Origin: Flectobacillus roseus | GTDB lineage: Bacteria; Bacteroidota; Bacteroidia; Cytophagales; Spirosomataceae | Assembly (NCBI RefSeq): GCF_030056665.1 | Contig: NZ_JASHIG010000030.1 | Strand: one strand, 5' to 3' | DNA: 64,000 nucleotides | In this document: in pieces, positions 55,343-63,647 of the stretch | How positions within the stretch are numbered: position 1 is the first letter of the stretch | Layout of the letters: each line of letters starts with the position of its first letter | Notes under the pieces: model-generated | The model's database searches: none | What the model saw: only the letters and a program-made list of their open reading frames with translations | What the model was told of the DNA's origin: nothing | Made by a program: the position numbers and the translations under genes

Positions 55343-56101
55343 ATGAATTTTATGAAACCATCAACTCAATCTGACTATCCTACTAAACTAAAATGTATCG
55401 CCATCGACGACGAGCCTTTTGCGCTTGAAATGATTGCTGACGATATTCAAAAAGTCCCATATTTGGAATTAGTGAATACTTTTTCTAGCCCTTTTGAGGC
55501 TTGGGAGTTGATTAATTCAGGACAAATCGATTTGGTATTTTTAGATATTCAAATGCCTACACTTACAGGTACACAATTTTTACGAAGCTTGATTCAGCCC
55601 CCAATGGTCATTTTTACAACGGCATATCAGCAATACGCCATGGAAGGATACGACCTCAATGTGATTGATTATTTGCTCAAACCTATTCCGTTTGACAGAT
55701 TTTTGCGTGCTACCAACAAGGCCTATGAACTCTACACGTTACGTCACAAAGAAGTCGCCGAAACTACTGCTCCTGAAGTAGACTATGTCGTAATTAATGC
55801 TGATTATAAGAAGATTAAGCTATTTTACCAAGATATTTTATTTGTAGAAGGACTTAAAGACTATGTAAAAATCTTTACGGTAAATGACAACAAGCCTATC
55901 CTAACCCGCTCAAATTTGAAGGCTATGGAAGGCAAACTTCCTGCACAATATTTTTGTAGAGTACACAATTCATACATTGTTTCTTTACAAAAAATTACCG
56001 CTTTCCAAAAATCTAAAATTGAGATTGGTCGTGTGGAAGTGCCTGTAGGAAGTAGATTTTTACCCGCATTCGAAGAAATTTATCAGGGACAACTTCGATA
56101 G
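55343..56101 (+). CDS. LytTR-type response regulator
   Basis: 252 aa from the ATG at 55343 (also possible 55352). Receiver domain (about 15-130) with IDDEPFALEMI and the phosphoryl Asp in LVFLDIQMPTLTG, and a C-terminal LytTR DNA-binding domain (about 150-250) with LYTR-like ILFVEGLKDYVKIFT and RVHNSYIVSL. Partner of the LytS kinase, 174 bp downstream of it. Confidence 0.93.
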   Translation: MNFMKPSTQSDYPTKLKCIAIDDEPFALEMIADDIQKVPYLELVNTFSSPFEAWELINSGQIDLVFLDIQMPTLTGTQFLRSLIQPPMVIFTTAYQQYAMEGYDLNVIDYLLKPIPFDRFLRATNKAYELYTLRHKEVAETTAPEVDYVVINADYKKIKLFYQDILFVEGLKDYVKIFTVNDNKPILTRSNLKAMEGKLPAQYFCRVHNSYIVSLQKITAFQKSKIEIGRVEVPVGSRFLPAFEEIYQGQLR

Positions 56102-56242
56102 CTTGATACTGATTTTTAATGAGTTGGTCGACAAATCCCGATAACTGGTCACAAAGTAAATATCGATAGACAACGTTCTGGGTAGGTTTTATGTCTAGTT
56201 TTTTGAGTAATCTAAGTTTTACCGACCAACTCTCAAAATATC

Positions 56243-57142
56243 ATGAGCTTTATAAATACCTTACAAGAAAAAAACCACCCTGAAGTGGATAGCGAGAAGC
56301 GTTTTTCTATTTTAATTCCTTCTTGGAACAACTTACCTTATTTAAAGCTTTGTATTGAAAGTATCAGGAAAAATTCTCTGTTCAATCACCAAATCATCGT
56401 TCATGTCAACGAAGGCAAAGACGGAACGTTAGAATGGGTTCGAGAGCAATCAGATATTGACTATACTTACAGCGCTAATAATATTGGTATTTGCTATGCT
56501 CTGAACTATGCTGCCCAACAGGCAACCACCGATTATATTTTATACATGAACGACGATATGTATGTGTGTCCAGACTGGGATAAAGCGATTTCGGATGAAA
56601 TCAAAGCCATTGGACATCCTTACTTTTTCTTGTCTGCCACCATGATTGAACCTTACAATACCAATAACAATTGTGTGATTCATCATGATTATGGGACAGA
56701 TTTGAAGTCATTCAACGAAGATAAACTCCTGAAAGAGTACCAAACATTTAAAAAACCCGATTGGACAGGTGCCACTTGGCCTCCCAATATTGTACACCGT
56801 GACATTTGGAATGCAGTTGGTGGATACAGCGTTGAATTTCATCCGGGGATGTATTCTGACCCTGATTTTTCGATGAAACTCTGGAAAATGGGTATTCGAT
56901 TATTCAAGGGCGTTGGCGAAAGTAAGGTATATCATTTCTCTGGTCGCTCAACGGGGAGAGTAAAGAAAAACAAAGGGTATTTTACTTTTATCCAAAAATG
57001 GGGAATGACATCGGGATATGTTATGACACATTTTTTACACAAAGGAGAAGAGTTTCACGGTATGCTCACTGAACCAGTAGATAATGCTGCCGCAAAAGTT
57101 AAGAACTTATTCAAACGTGTTTCTGCGAGTTTGCATGCTTAA
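56243..57142 (+). CDS. GT2 family glycosyltransferase
   Basis: 299 aa, GT-A fold: FSILIPSWNNLPYLKLCIESI, the DXD-type motif NDDM at 103-106, and an acceptor-side region with NIVHRDIWNAVGGYSVEF. No neighbouring polysaccharide genes, so the product glycan cannot be predicted. Confidence 0.85.
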   Translation: MSFINTLQEKNHPEVDSEKRFSILIPSWNNLPYLKLCIESIRKNSLFNHQIIVHVNEGKDGTLEWVREQSDIDYTYSANNIGICYALNYAAQQATTDYILYMNDDMYVCPDWDKAISDEIKAIGHPYFFLSATMIEPYNTNNNCVIHHDYGTDLKSFNEDKLLKEYQTFKKPDWTGATWPPNIVHRDIWNAVGGYSVEFHPGMYSDPDFSMKLWKMGIRLFKGVGESKVYHFSGRSTGRVKKNKGYFTFIQKWGMTSGYVMTHFLHKGEEFHGMLTEPVDNAAAKVKNLFKRVSASLHA

Positions 57143-57229
57143 TGGACTGTAAAGGTTCATTTTAAGAATAGAATATCAAAAGCATTTTTCTATCAACAAA
57201 AGACTTTTACCTATATTACGTTATATAAC

Positions 57230-57259
57230 AAAGCCGAGTAATGTAAGTTCCTCGGCTTT
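57230..57259 (+). terminator. terminator after the GT2 gene
   Basis: Stem AAAGCCGAG/CTCGGCTTT (57230-57238 with 57251-57259) followed by TT. It separates the glycosyltransferase from the YiiX-like gene. Confidence 0.75.
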
Positions 57260-57285
57260 TTGTATTTACGAAACCTCCATCTACT

Positions 57286-57897
57286 ATGAAATCAATCTTT
57301 TGCTTATGCTACGCACTATTTTTTACGTTGGGAAGCTGTCATTCCTCTACAAAAAGCTATAAAAATGGCGATCTTATTTTCCAAATTTCACGTTCTTCGC
57401 AGAGCAAAGCCAATCAATTAGCTACACATTCTAAGTATTCACATTGTGGGATTATTTATCAAAAGGGCACGGAGTATTTCGTGTTTGAGGCAGTTCAACC
57501 CGTTAAACTCACGCCATTGAATGAATGGATTGCAAGAGGCGAAAAATATCATTTTGTTGTAAAAAGGCTAAAAAATGCCGAAAGTATTCTTACGCCGAAG
57601 GTACTAGATGCGATGCAAAAAGAAGGGAAAAAACTTCAAGGAAAAAAATACGATATTTACTTTGGCTGGGACGACCAACGTATCTATTGCTCAGAACTCA
57701 TTTGGAAAATCTACAAGCGTGGTGCCAATATCGAAATTGGGAAGCTTCAAAGATTAAAGGATTTTGACTTAGAAAATAAATTGGTCAGAAAAAAATTAGA
57801 GGAACGATATGGAAAACGAATTCCTTTGGGCGAAAAAGTCATCTCTCCAGCCAGTATTTTTGAAGACTCTCAACTAGTTGAAGTAGATCGAAATTAA
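57286..57897 (+). CDS. YiiX/YebB-like papain-fold lipoprotein
   Basis: 203 aa. Lipobox LGSC with Cys18. Circularly permuted NlpC/P60-like domain: His53 in SKYSHCGIIY comes first and Cys135 in RIYCSELIW last, with Glu137 nearby. Probably an envelope amidase or peptidase acting on peptidoglycan or lipids. Confidence 0.82.
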   Translation: MKSIFCLCYALFFTLGSCHSSTKSYKNGDLIFQISRSSQSKANQLATHSKYSHCGIIYQKGTEYFVFEAVQPVKLTPLNEWIARGEKYHFVVKRLKNAESILTPKVLDAMQKEGKKLQGKKYDIYFGWDDQRIYCSELIWKIYKRGANIEIGKLQRLKDFDLENKLVRKKLEERYGKRIPLGEKVISPASIFEDSQLVEVDRN

Positions 57898-57960
57898 AAA
57901 TAGGTGTAGGGTCCAAGTTAACTAATAGTAGAGTAGAGAAGTTTAGAGGTTAAACTAAGG

Positions 57961-58893
57961 TCAAAATCTCATTATTTCATCGTGGTCTTTTACCTCTCTG
58001 AAAATGGGACTTAAGATTTTTATAAGATTATCAATCAATCTTTGGGCATAAATGCCATAAGGATCAAGGGTTGGGTCTAATATGGTAAGTTGTATGCCTG
58101 CCACTTTCGGATGCGCCATCAAGGGTATCAAAAGCTCTCGAAGCTCCTCATACGACATTCCTCCTGGTTGAGGACTATCTACGGCTGGCATTACTTTATG
58201 GTCTAAGACGTCTACATCGAGATGAATCCAGAAACCATCCCATTTTTTTGCTTCTATATGCATAAAAAATAAAGACAGTAAGGTATCTATTCCCATCTCA
58301 CGTAGGTGTGACAACGGCACATATTCAATCTGCGAAGATTGTATGAGACCCACGTATTCGGGGTCCCAATACCTATTACCTATACACCAAACATTTTCTT
58401 CTTCAAAGTAAGGTTCTAGCTGATGGATATTGGTGAGCTTTGGGTGACCATGCCCTGTCACAATAGCCAAGTCCATCCCAGCGGCACCGCCAGTTTGTGA
58501 CATAGAAGGCAACACAAAATCTGTATGGCCGTCCAAATACATCAATCCGTAATTACCTAATTCTTTCAATGCCAAGGCATTGCCTATCAGAATACTACAA
58601 TCACCGCCAATGACGACCGGAAAGGAATCTGTAGACAGTACCCTTTTTAGTTCTTGTGCTTGCACTTTGGCATACTCAGCTATCTTGTAGGCATTGAGCA
58701 CACCCGAAGCTTCATCAAGCTGCGAACTGTAAGGAGGAGCCGCCAAATGGATTATCTGAGCAGGGTTAAGTTTATCATACAAACCATGCTTTTTCAAATG
58801 TTGAGGCAGTTTACTTACACCTGGCTCTTTTCCTTGGGCAGACTCTTTCAAACCCAAATTAGAGGGTGATTCAATGATAATAAGGGGTTTCAT
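57961..58893 (-). CDS. arginase-family (ureohydrolase-like) protein
   Basis: 310 aa, cytoplasmic. Manganese-site motifs DGHTD at 121-125 and HLDVD at 225-229 are intact. The first motif is GGDCS (96-100), with Cys99 where classical arginases have His (GGDHS). Later PAVDSPQPGGMSYEEL matches the family. The substitution occurs in a known-looking subgroup of unassigned substrate, so arginase activity should not be assumed. Confidence 0.85.
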   Translation of the reverse strand: MKPLIIIESPSNLGLKESAQGKEPGVSKLPQHLKKHGLYDKLNPAQIIHLAAPPYSSQLDEASGVLNAYKIAEYAKVQAQELKRVLSTDSFPVVIGGDCSILIGNALALKELGNYGLMYLDGHTDFVLPSMSQTGGAAGMDLAIVTGHGHPKLTNIHQLEPYFEEENVWCIGNRYWDPEYVGLIQSSQIEYVPLSHLREMGIDTLLSLFFMHIEAKKWDGFWIHLDVDVLDHKVMPAVDSPQPGGMSYEELRELLIPLMAHPKVAGIQLTILDPTLDPYGIYAQRLIDNLIKILSPIFREVKDHDEIMRF

Positions 58894-59041
58894 AAGCCTT
58901 ATATCGTTTTATATGGAACAAAGTAATCAAATCTGTTGAGCTTTGAACAGAACAATAGTAGCAAACCGACCTTAAGTAAAACCTTAACACAGCACTGAGA
59001 CTGTTATCGGCGAAATCAAATTATTGTTAGTCAAATAATCA

Positions 59042-59269
59042 CTATTCAATCCATTCACAGAAATAGCCCCAAGATTGTAATCGCTTGGGTATGGCTTCTA
59101 TTTCTAAATGAGGACTATCAACTCTCAAAATCCTATCACAATCCTCTAAATCGAAATTGAACTTATCATGCGGAAATACTTCATGCAAACGCTGAAGCAA
59201 TTGGGCGGCGGTCTTCGGACAACTAACCTCTGTCCGAAATATTTCTACTTGGTTTAGAGCAGTCGACAT
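59042..59269 (-). CDS. 75-aa HMA-like small protein without CxxC
   Basis: Fold hints of a ferredoxin-like HMA unit: FRTEVSC, helix TAAQLLQRLHEVFP, strand KFNFDLEDCDRILRVD, and a C-terminal helix-strand ending GYFCEWIE. The metal-binding CxxC of true HMA domains is absent. 157 bp downstream of hxlR on the same strand. Function unknown. Confidence 0.65.
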   Translation of the reverse strand: MSTALNQVEIFRTEVSCPKTAAQLLQRLHEVFPHDKFNFDLEDCDRILRVDSPHLEIEAIPKRLQSWGYFCEWIE

Positions 59270-59426
59270 AATTACGTTTTTTATTTTTTACGTAAAAATA
59301 TAGACAAATAAATTATTTTGCGAGGTTATTTATGACAAAAGTAATGGTTTTTTACGACAATCAAACAATTTGAATACTTTTTTTATTCAAAAATTAAAAA
59401 TATTTATCTGCAAATGGTAGGCAAGG

Positions 59427-59735
59427 CTATTTTACGATTCCTTCGAGTTGCTGGAAGATGGGCACGAGGGATTGTCCTCTTTCGGAAAGATTGTATTCGA
59501 TATGGAGTGGTTTTTCACTGATAATGACTTTGTGCAAGATACCCTCAGATTCTAATTCTTTGAGGGCGGTTGCCAATGATTGTTTGTTGGCACCTTCAAT
59601 ATCTCTCAATAATGTATTGAAACGGATAGGGCCATTTACGGCAAAACGGAAGATTTGAGGCTTCCATTTTCCTGATAATGTCTTTAGCAATCCTTCAGCA
59701 GGACAAGTACTTTCGGCTTGATTTTTGGTAGTCAT
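59427..59735 (-). CDS. HxlR family transcriptional regulator
   Basis: 102 aa winged helix. Conserved N-terminal Cys11 (STCP) as in redox- or electrophile-sensing HxlR proteins such as YodB and HypR; GKWKPQIFRFAVNGPIRFN and recognition helix LLRDIEGANKQSLATALKELE. The promoter carries a palindrome (59761-59779), so autoregulation is likely. Confidence 0.92.
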   Translation of the reverse strand: MTTKNQAESTCPAEGLLKTLSGKWKPQIFRFAVNGPIRFNTLLRDIEGANKQSLATALKELESEGILHKVIISEKPLHIEYNLSERGQSLVPIFQQLEGIVK

Positions 59736-59760
59736 GTTTTTTTGACCTCTTGTTTATACA

Positions 59761-59779
59761 AAATTTGGTGCCCAAATTT
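59761..59779. promoter_or_regulatory. likely HxlR operator
   Basis: AAATTTGG-TGC-CCAAATTT, an 8-bp inverted repeat with a 3-bp spacer, 26 bp upstream of the hxlR start and overlapping the -7 element. Confidence 0.6.
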
Positions 59780-59780
59780 A
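59773..59780 (-). promoter_or_regulatory. -7 promoter element of hxlR
   Basis: Minus-strand TAAATTTG exactly matches TAnnTTTG. A -33 TTTG is not obvious. It overlaps the operator-like palindrome. Confidence 0.5.
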
Positions 59781-60149
59781 CTGATAATTACTCGTAGGCA
59801 TAAATGATTTTTGTTAATAAACAGCCAAAGGAGATTTTATATTGCTCAATCAAACACATAATTGAAAGCGATATCAACTCACAAATAGTAAGGTTTTGGT
59901 TACGTTTTTAATAAAATTCAACTTTTGGGCTTTTGACTTTCAGCAATGGGCTTTCGGCTAAAATATTCTCAATGAATTCAAAGAAGATTTTGGCTAAACA
60001 CCGAAAGCTCACAGTCTAAATCGTATTAATTCCATTTTATTTTGCGTTAACACTTTAGTAATCGTGCAGAATTAAGTTAGCAACTTAGTGAGATAAAATA
60101 TTAGTAATCACAAAATTAAACTCAGCACTTATATTTACCCTATTATTAA

Positions 60150-61151
60150 ATGAACTCTCTCTTTAAAAACTTAATAATTATTGCCTTGTTAAACAGCCTT
60201 GGTGGATATACTAGCCAAGCACAAAAGAAAAATTCTATGAAAGATTCTAAATCGAATCCACTTCTGTGCGATCCCGAAACAGGAGTTTGCGAGATTGATA
60301 CTACGTCTACAACTGGTGATTTTGACTATCAATTCCAACAAAAAAAATTAATCAAGATTATTTATTTCACTGATCCAATTTGTTCTTCATGCTGGGGTAT
60401 CGAGCCTCAACTTCGTAAACTGAAGCTTGAATATGGGAAATATCTCGAAATCGAATACCGCATGGGTGGTTTGTTACCTGATTGGAGCTACAATGCTGGT
60501 GGTATTAGTAAACCGTCTGACGTAGCACACCACTGGGATGAAGTAAGCGCGCACTACGATATGCCTATTGATGGTGATGTATGGCTAGAAAACCCTCTGG
60601 CATCCTCGTATCCTCCTTCTATTGCATTTAAGGCAGCACAATTGCAAGACGAAGCGAAAGCTCAAAAGTTTATGAGAAGAATGCGTGAAATGGTTTTTCT
60701 GGAAAAGAAAAACATTGCAGACTGGAATCAAATTAAGGCAGCAGCTATCGAGGTAGGTTTGGATACAGAACAACTTCAGCAAGATTATGCAGGTAAAGCT
60801 ACAGAACTCTTCAAAGAAGATTTGTTATTGGCAAGAAAAATGGGCGTAAGAGGATTTCCTACGCTATTACTGAGTAATTCGCTCAATAAGACCCAAGTTA
60901 TTTACGGTTTTAGACCTTATCCCTTGTTCGAAACAACCATTAGTAGTTTGGCTCCAGCAGTATTTAAAGACAGCTATGATAAATCTTGGGAAGCTTTATT
61001 TGCCAAATATCCAACGCTTACTGCTAGAGAGTTTACCGAATTGAGTGGAAAATCTCGTCAAGAAAGTGAAAAGCTACTAAAACAATTAACACAAGAAGGA
61101 AAACTCCAACAGCATACTACAAAAAATGGAAGTATCTGGAAAGTGAAATAA
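60150..61151 (+). CDS. DsbA-family (FrnE/SpxH-like) protein with signal peptide
   Basis: 333 aa. Thioredoxin-like fold with redox Cys78 and Cys81 in TDPICSSCWGIEP and a helical insertion, then GVRGFPTLLLSN (cis-Pro loop). A C-terminal tail (about 285-333) looks like a small winged helix. The N-terminus MNSLFKNLIIIALLNSLGGYTSQAQ is a good signal peptide, yet starting at Met30 (60237) would give a cytosolic protein like SpxH/YjbH relatives. Location is therefore uncertain. Confidence 0.8.
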   Translation: MNSLFKNLIIIALLNSLGGYTSQAQKKNSMKDSKSNPLLCDPETGVCEIDTTSTTGDFDYQFQQKKLIKIIYFTDPICSSCWGIEPQLRKLKLEYGKYLEIEYRMGGLLPDWSYNAGGISKPSDVAHHWDEVSAHYDMPIDGDVWLENPLASSYPPSIAFKAAQLQDEAKAQKFMRRMREMVFLEKKNIADWNQIKAAAIEVGLDTEQLQQDYAGKATELFKEDLLLARKMGVRGFPTLLLSNSLNKTQVIYGFRPYPLFETTISSLAPAVFKDSYDKSWEALFAKYPTLTAREFTELSGKSRQESEKLLKQLTQEGKLQQHTTKNGSIWKVK

Positions 61152-61207
61152 ATATTGGTGCTGAATTCCTCTGTAGGAGCTAAAGCATAAATAGCTATAT
61201 GACCAAA

Positions 61208-61251
61208 AATTCCCATTAGCGGATGAATACATTCACCCGCTAATGGGAATT
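61208..61251. terminator. bidirectional terminator, DsbA-like / AraC genes
   Basis: Perfect 15-bp stem (61208-61222 with 61237-61251) continuing through an inner TGAAT/ATTCA pair, followed on the minus strand by TTTTTGG. Serves two convergent genes. Confidence 0.85.
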
Positions 61252-61334
61252 ACTATTATATCAGTTCAGCAGAGGCTATCGAAAATATATAAGTCTTATT
61301 TTTGTCGCATCTAGGGATGATTTCATTAATATAC

Positions 61335-62225
61335 CTATCCTTTCAAGCGAAACTCCACAGGCGTAAGTCCAACCTCTTTTTTGAATAATCTAGAAAAATA
61401 AGGAGGATTTTCAAAACCTAGTTGATACGCTGTTTCAGCAATGGTATTGTCTGTTCCTAACAAAAGATTTTTAGCTTCGTCAATCAAGAAAATATGGATA
61501 TGCTCTAGAGCAGTTTTGCCTGTTTCTTGCTTCAATAGATCACTCAAATAACGAGCAGAAGTATGAAGTTCACTGGCAATGGCATGAACAGATGGCAAGC
61601 CAAATTGTTGAATTTTACCACTTTCAAAGTAAGTTCTCAATATTTTCTGAAATCTTGAAACGGTTCCTCCCGACAACTGCGTACGATTGATAAACTGTCT
61701 TTTATAGAAACGTTGTGCATATTTAAGAATCGAGTCAAGATGTGCCAAGATAATATCCTTGCTAAATTCATCCTGATTGTTTCGATATTCAACGCCAATT
61801 TTTTCGTACAACTCCCACATAATCAACTCCTCATTTGGCGAAAGGTGTAAAGCTTCGTTGATTTCGTAATCAAAATATCCATATTTTTTGATTTCATCGT
61901 GCATAGGATGCCCCAACAAATAATCTTCATGGACGTAAATCACAAAGGCTTTTTCGGAAAGCTCAACATTATTGATTTCCAAAACCTGTCTTGGTTTCAC
62001 AAAAGACATAGAACCATTGTCATGATCATATTTGGTTTTGCCATACAAAAAAGTACCCGATTTGATTTTTTTGAGCGCAATCATATAAAAATCAGCCGTA
62101 AGCTTGCTTTCTCCCCACGAGCAAGTCGAAAGCTCTTGGCAGGTCAGCAAGCTAATCATAGGATGCTCTGGCGACGGATACCCACTTCGCTCATGTAATT
62201 CGGTTATGGTTTTGTAGTGCTCCAT
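61335..62225 (-). CDS. AraC family transcriptional regulator
   Basis: 296 aa. N-terminal cupin-like sensing domain (about 20-170) and C-terminal AraC double helix-turn-helix (about 195-295) with LHTSARYLSDLLKQETGKTA and the family signature ending IAETAYQLGFENPPYFSRLFKKEVGLTPVEFR. Downstream of the oxidoreductase genes on the same strand, it may control them. Confidence 0.93.
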   Translation of the reverse strand: MEHYKTITELHERSGYPSPEHPMISLLTCQELSTCSWGESKLTADFYMIALKKIKSGTFLYGKTKYDHDNGSMSFVKPRQVLEINNVELSEKAFVIYVHEDYLLGHPMHDEIKKYGYFDYEINEALHLSPNEELIMWELYEKIGVEYRNNQDEFSKDIILAHLDSILKYAQRFYKRQFINRTQLSGGTVSRFQKILRTYFESGKIQQFGLPSVHAIASELHTSARYLSDLLKQETGKTALEHIHIFLIDEAKNLLLGTDNTIAETAYQLGFENPPYFSRLFKKEVGLTPVEFRLKG

Positions 62226-62456
62226 AGTATTTTTGACCGCAAAAAGTCTATATCTGATAAAAACCTAAAAATGTGCAAGTTACCCTAGAATGAGTCTTAA
62301 ACTATTGAATTCAAGTATTTAGCATTGCACAATACTGAGTAGCAGGAAAGATTAAATTAATAGTATATCAGAGGCAAAATTTGACTATAACCTTTTGATT
62401 ATGAATATCTTCAAATAACCAATATACTGTTAACTAATAACGTTTTCCTACTTACT

Positions 62457-63470
62457 CTAATATTTAACCACTAATTTTCCAATAGTGGTTCCCGACTCTA
62501 ATTGCGCGTGCGCCTTTTTGAAGGTTTCGGCACTAAGTCCTGAAAGCGTATTATTGTGAGTAGAAACCAAAACTCCCTCCTCTAATAAATTAGCAACTTT
62601 ATTCAAAATATGATGTTGTTCAATAATATCGTCAGTCTGGAAAGTTGAGCGTGTGAACATAAATTCCCAAGAAAAAGTAACGCTTTTGCTTTTCAATTTA
62701 TTCAACAAAACTGGCGTACCACTGCCCGTGATAGAATTGATATGTCCTTGAGGTTTGATAAGCTCTACAACAGCATCCCAGTATCCATTGATGTCGACGG
62801 CATCATAAATGAAATCAACAAAATGAAAACCTGCTTGACGAACCTCATTGACCAAATCTTTGTGATTTACGACTACATCGGCACCCATTTTTTTACACCA
62901 TTCTATTGATTCGGGACGAGAAGCCGTAGCAATAACCGTTAGACCTAGTAATTTTTTAGCCAGTTGAATCGCAATAGAACCTACACCACCAGCTCCTCCT
63001 ATAATCAACAAAGTTTTACCTTTATCTTTTTCAGGGTTTAAACGCATACGATCAAACAAGGTTTCCCAAGCCGTAAGAGCAGTCAAAGGCATAGCAGCCG
63101 AAGCTTCAATAGAAAGAGATACGGGTTTCTTTCCAACAATTCTTTCGTCAACTAGCTGAAATTCAGCATTACTTCCTGAGCGAGTAATATCTCCCGCATA
63201 ATAAACTTCGTCACCCACTTTAAATAGAGATACCTCCTCTCCTACCGCTTCGACAATCCCGACGGCATCCCAACCAATAATTTTGGGGTTCTCTAAAACA
63301 GTATCTTTTGCGACGTTCTGACGGATTTTAGTATCTACAGGATTGATGGATACGGCCTGAATTTTCACCAATAAGTCTCGTCCTGAAGGATTAGGTATTG
63401 ATGTTTCAAACTCCATAAAACTGTCTGGTGATGATATAGGCAATGAGGTTTTGAATCCGATAGCTTTCAT
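62457..63470 (-). CDS. quinone-oxidoreductase-type zinc-binding dehydrogenase family protein
   Basis: 337 aa, MDR superfamily. GroES-like domain (1-130), NAD(P)-binding Rossmann motif GGAGGVGSIAIQLAK (about 157-171). The catalytic zinc ligands are not present, so it belongs to the zinc-free quinone or alkenal reductase group (ZADH-type). Lies 177 bp after the SDR gene. Confidence 0.88.
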   Translation of the reverse strand: MKAIGFKTSLPISSPDSFMEFETSIPNPSGRDLLVKIQAVSINPVDTKIRQNVAKDTVLENPKIIGWDAVGIVEAVGEEVSLFKVGDEVYYAGDITRSGSNAEFQLVDERIVGKKPVSLSIEASAAMPLTALTAWETLFDRMRLNPEKDKGKTLLIIGGAGGVGSIAIQLAKKLLGLTVIATASRPESIEWCKKMGADVVVNHKDLVNEVRQAGFHFVDFIYDAVDINGYWDAVVELIKPQGHINSITGSGTPVLLNKLKSKSVTFSWEFMFTRSTFQTDDIIEQHHILNKVANLLEEGVLVSTHNNTLSGLSAETFKKAHAQLESGTTIGKLVVKY

Positions 63471-63569
63471 TTTTGATGATTTTTATAAAAATAGATAAAA
63501 TAAGAATTGTTCTAAAAATTGTGACGCTGGTAAAATTACAAATAAGCGATTTATACTTCAATAAAGTTT

Positions 63570-63604
63570 CCCTCAAGCAAGGAATAAAGTCGCTCGCTTG
63601 AGGG
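63570..63604. terminator. hairpin between SDR and oxidoreductase genes
   Basis: Stem CCCTCAAGC/GCTTGAGGG (63570-63578 with 63596-63604); T-richness is moderate on both sides. Possibly the SDR terminator. Confidence 0.6.
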
Positions 63605-63647
63605 TATTTTCATTCAAAATTCACAACTCAAAATTCAGCACTAATAT

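Larger units (their letters stand above)
59736..60149. other. divergent intergenic region hxlR / DsbA-like gene
   Basis: 414 bp. Contains the hxlR promoter and operator and a pair of inverted GGGCTTTCGG/CCGAAAGCTC words (59948-60010) belonging to a dispersed intergenic repeat family. A TATATTTA at about 60129-60136 may be the -7 element for the DsbA-like gene; no -33 is clear. No gene seen. Confidence 0.45.
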
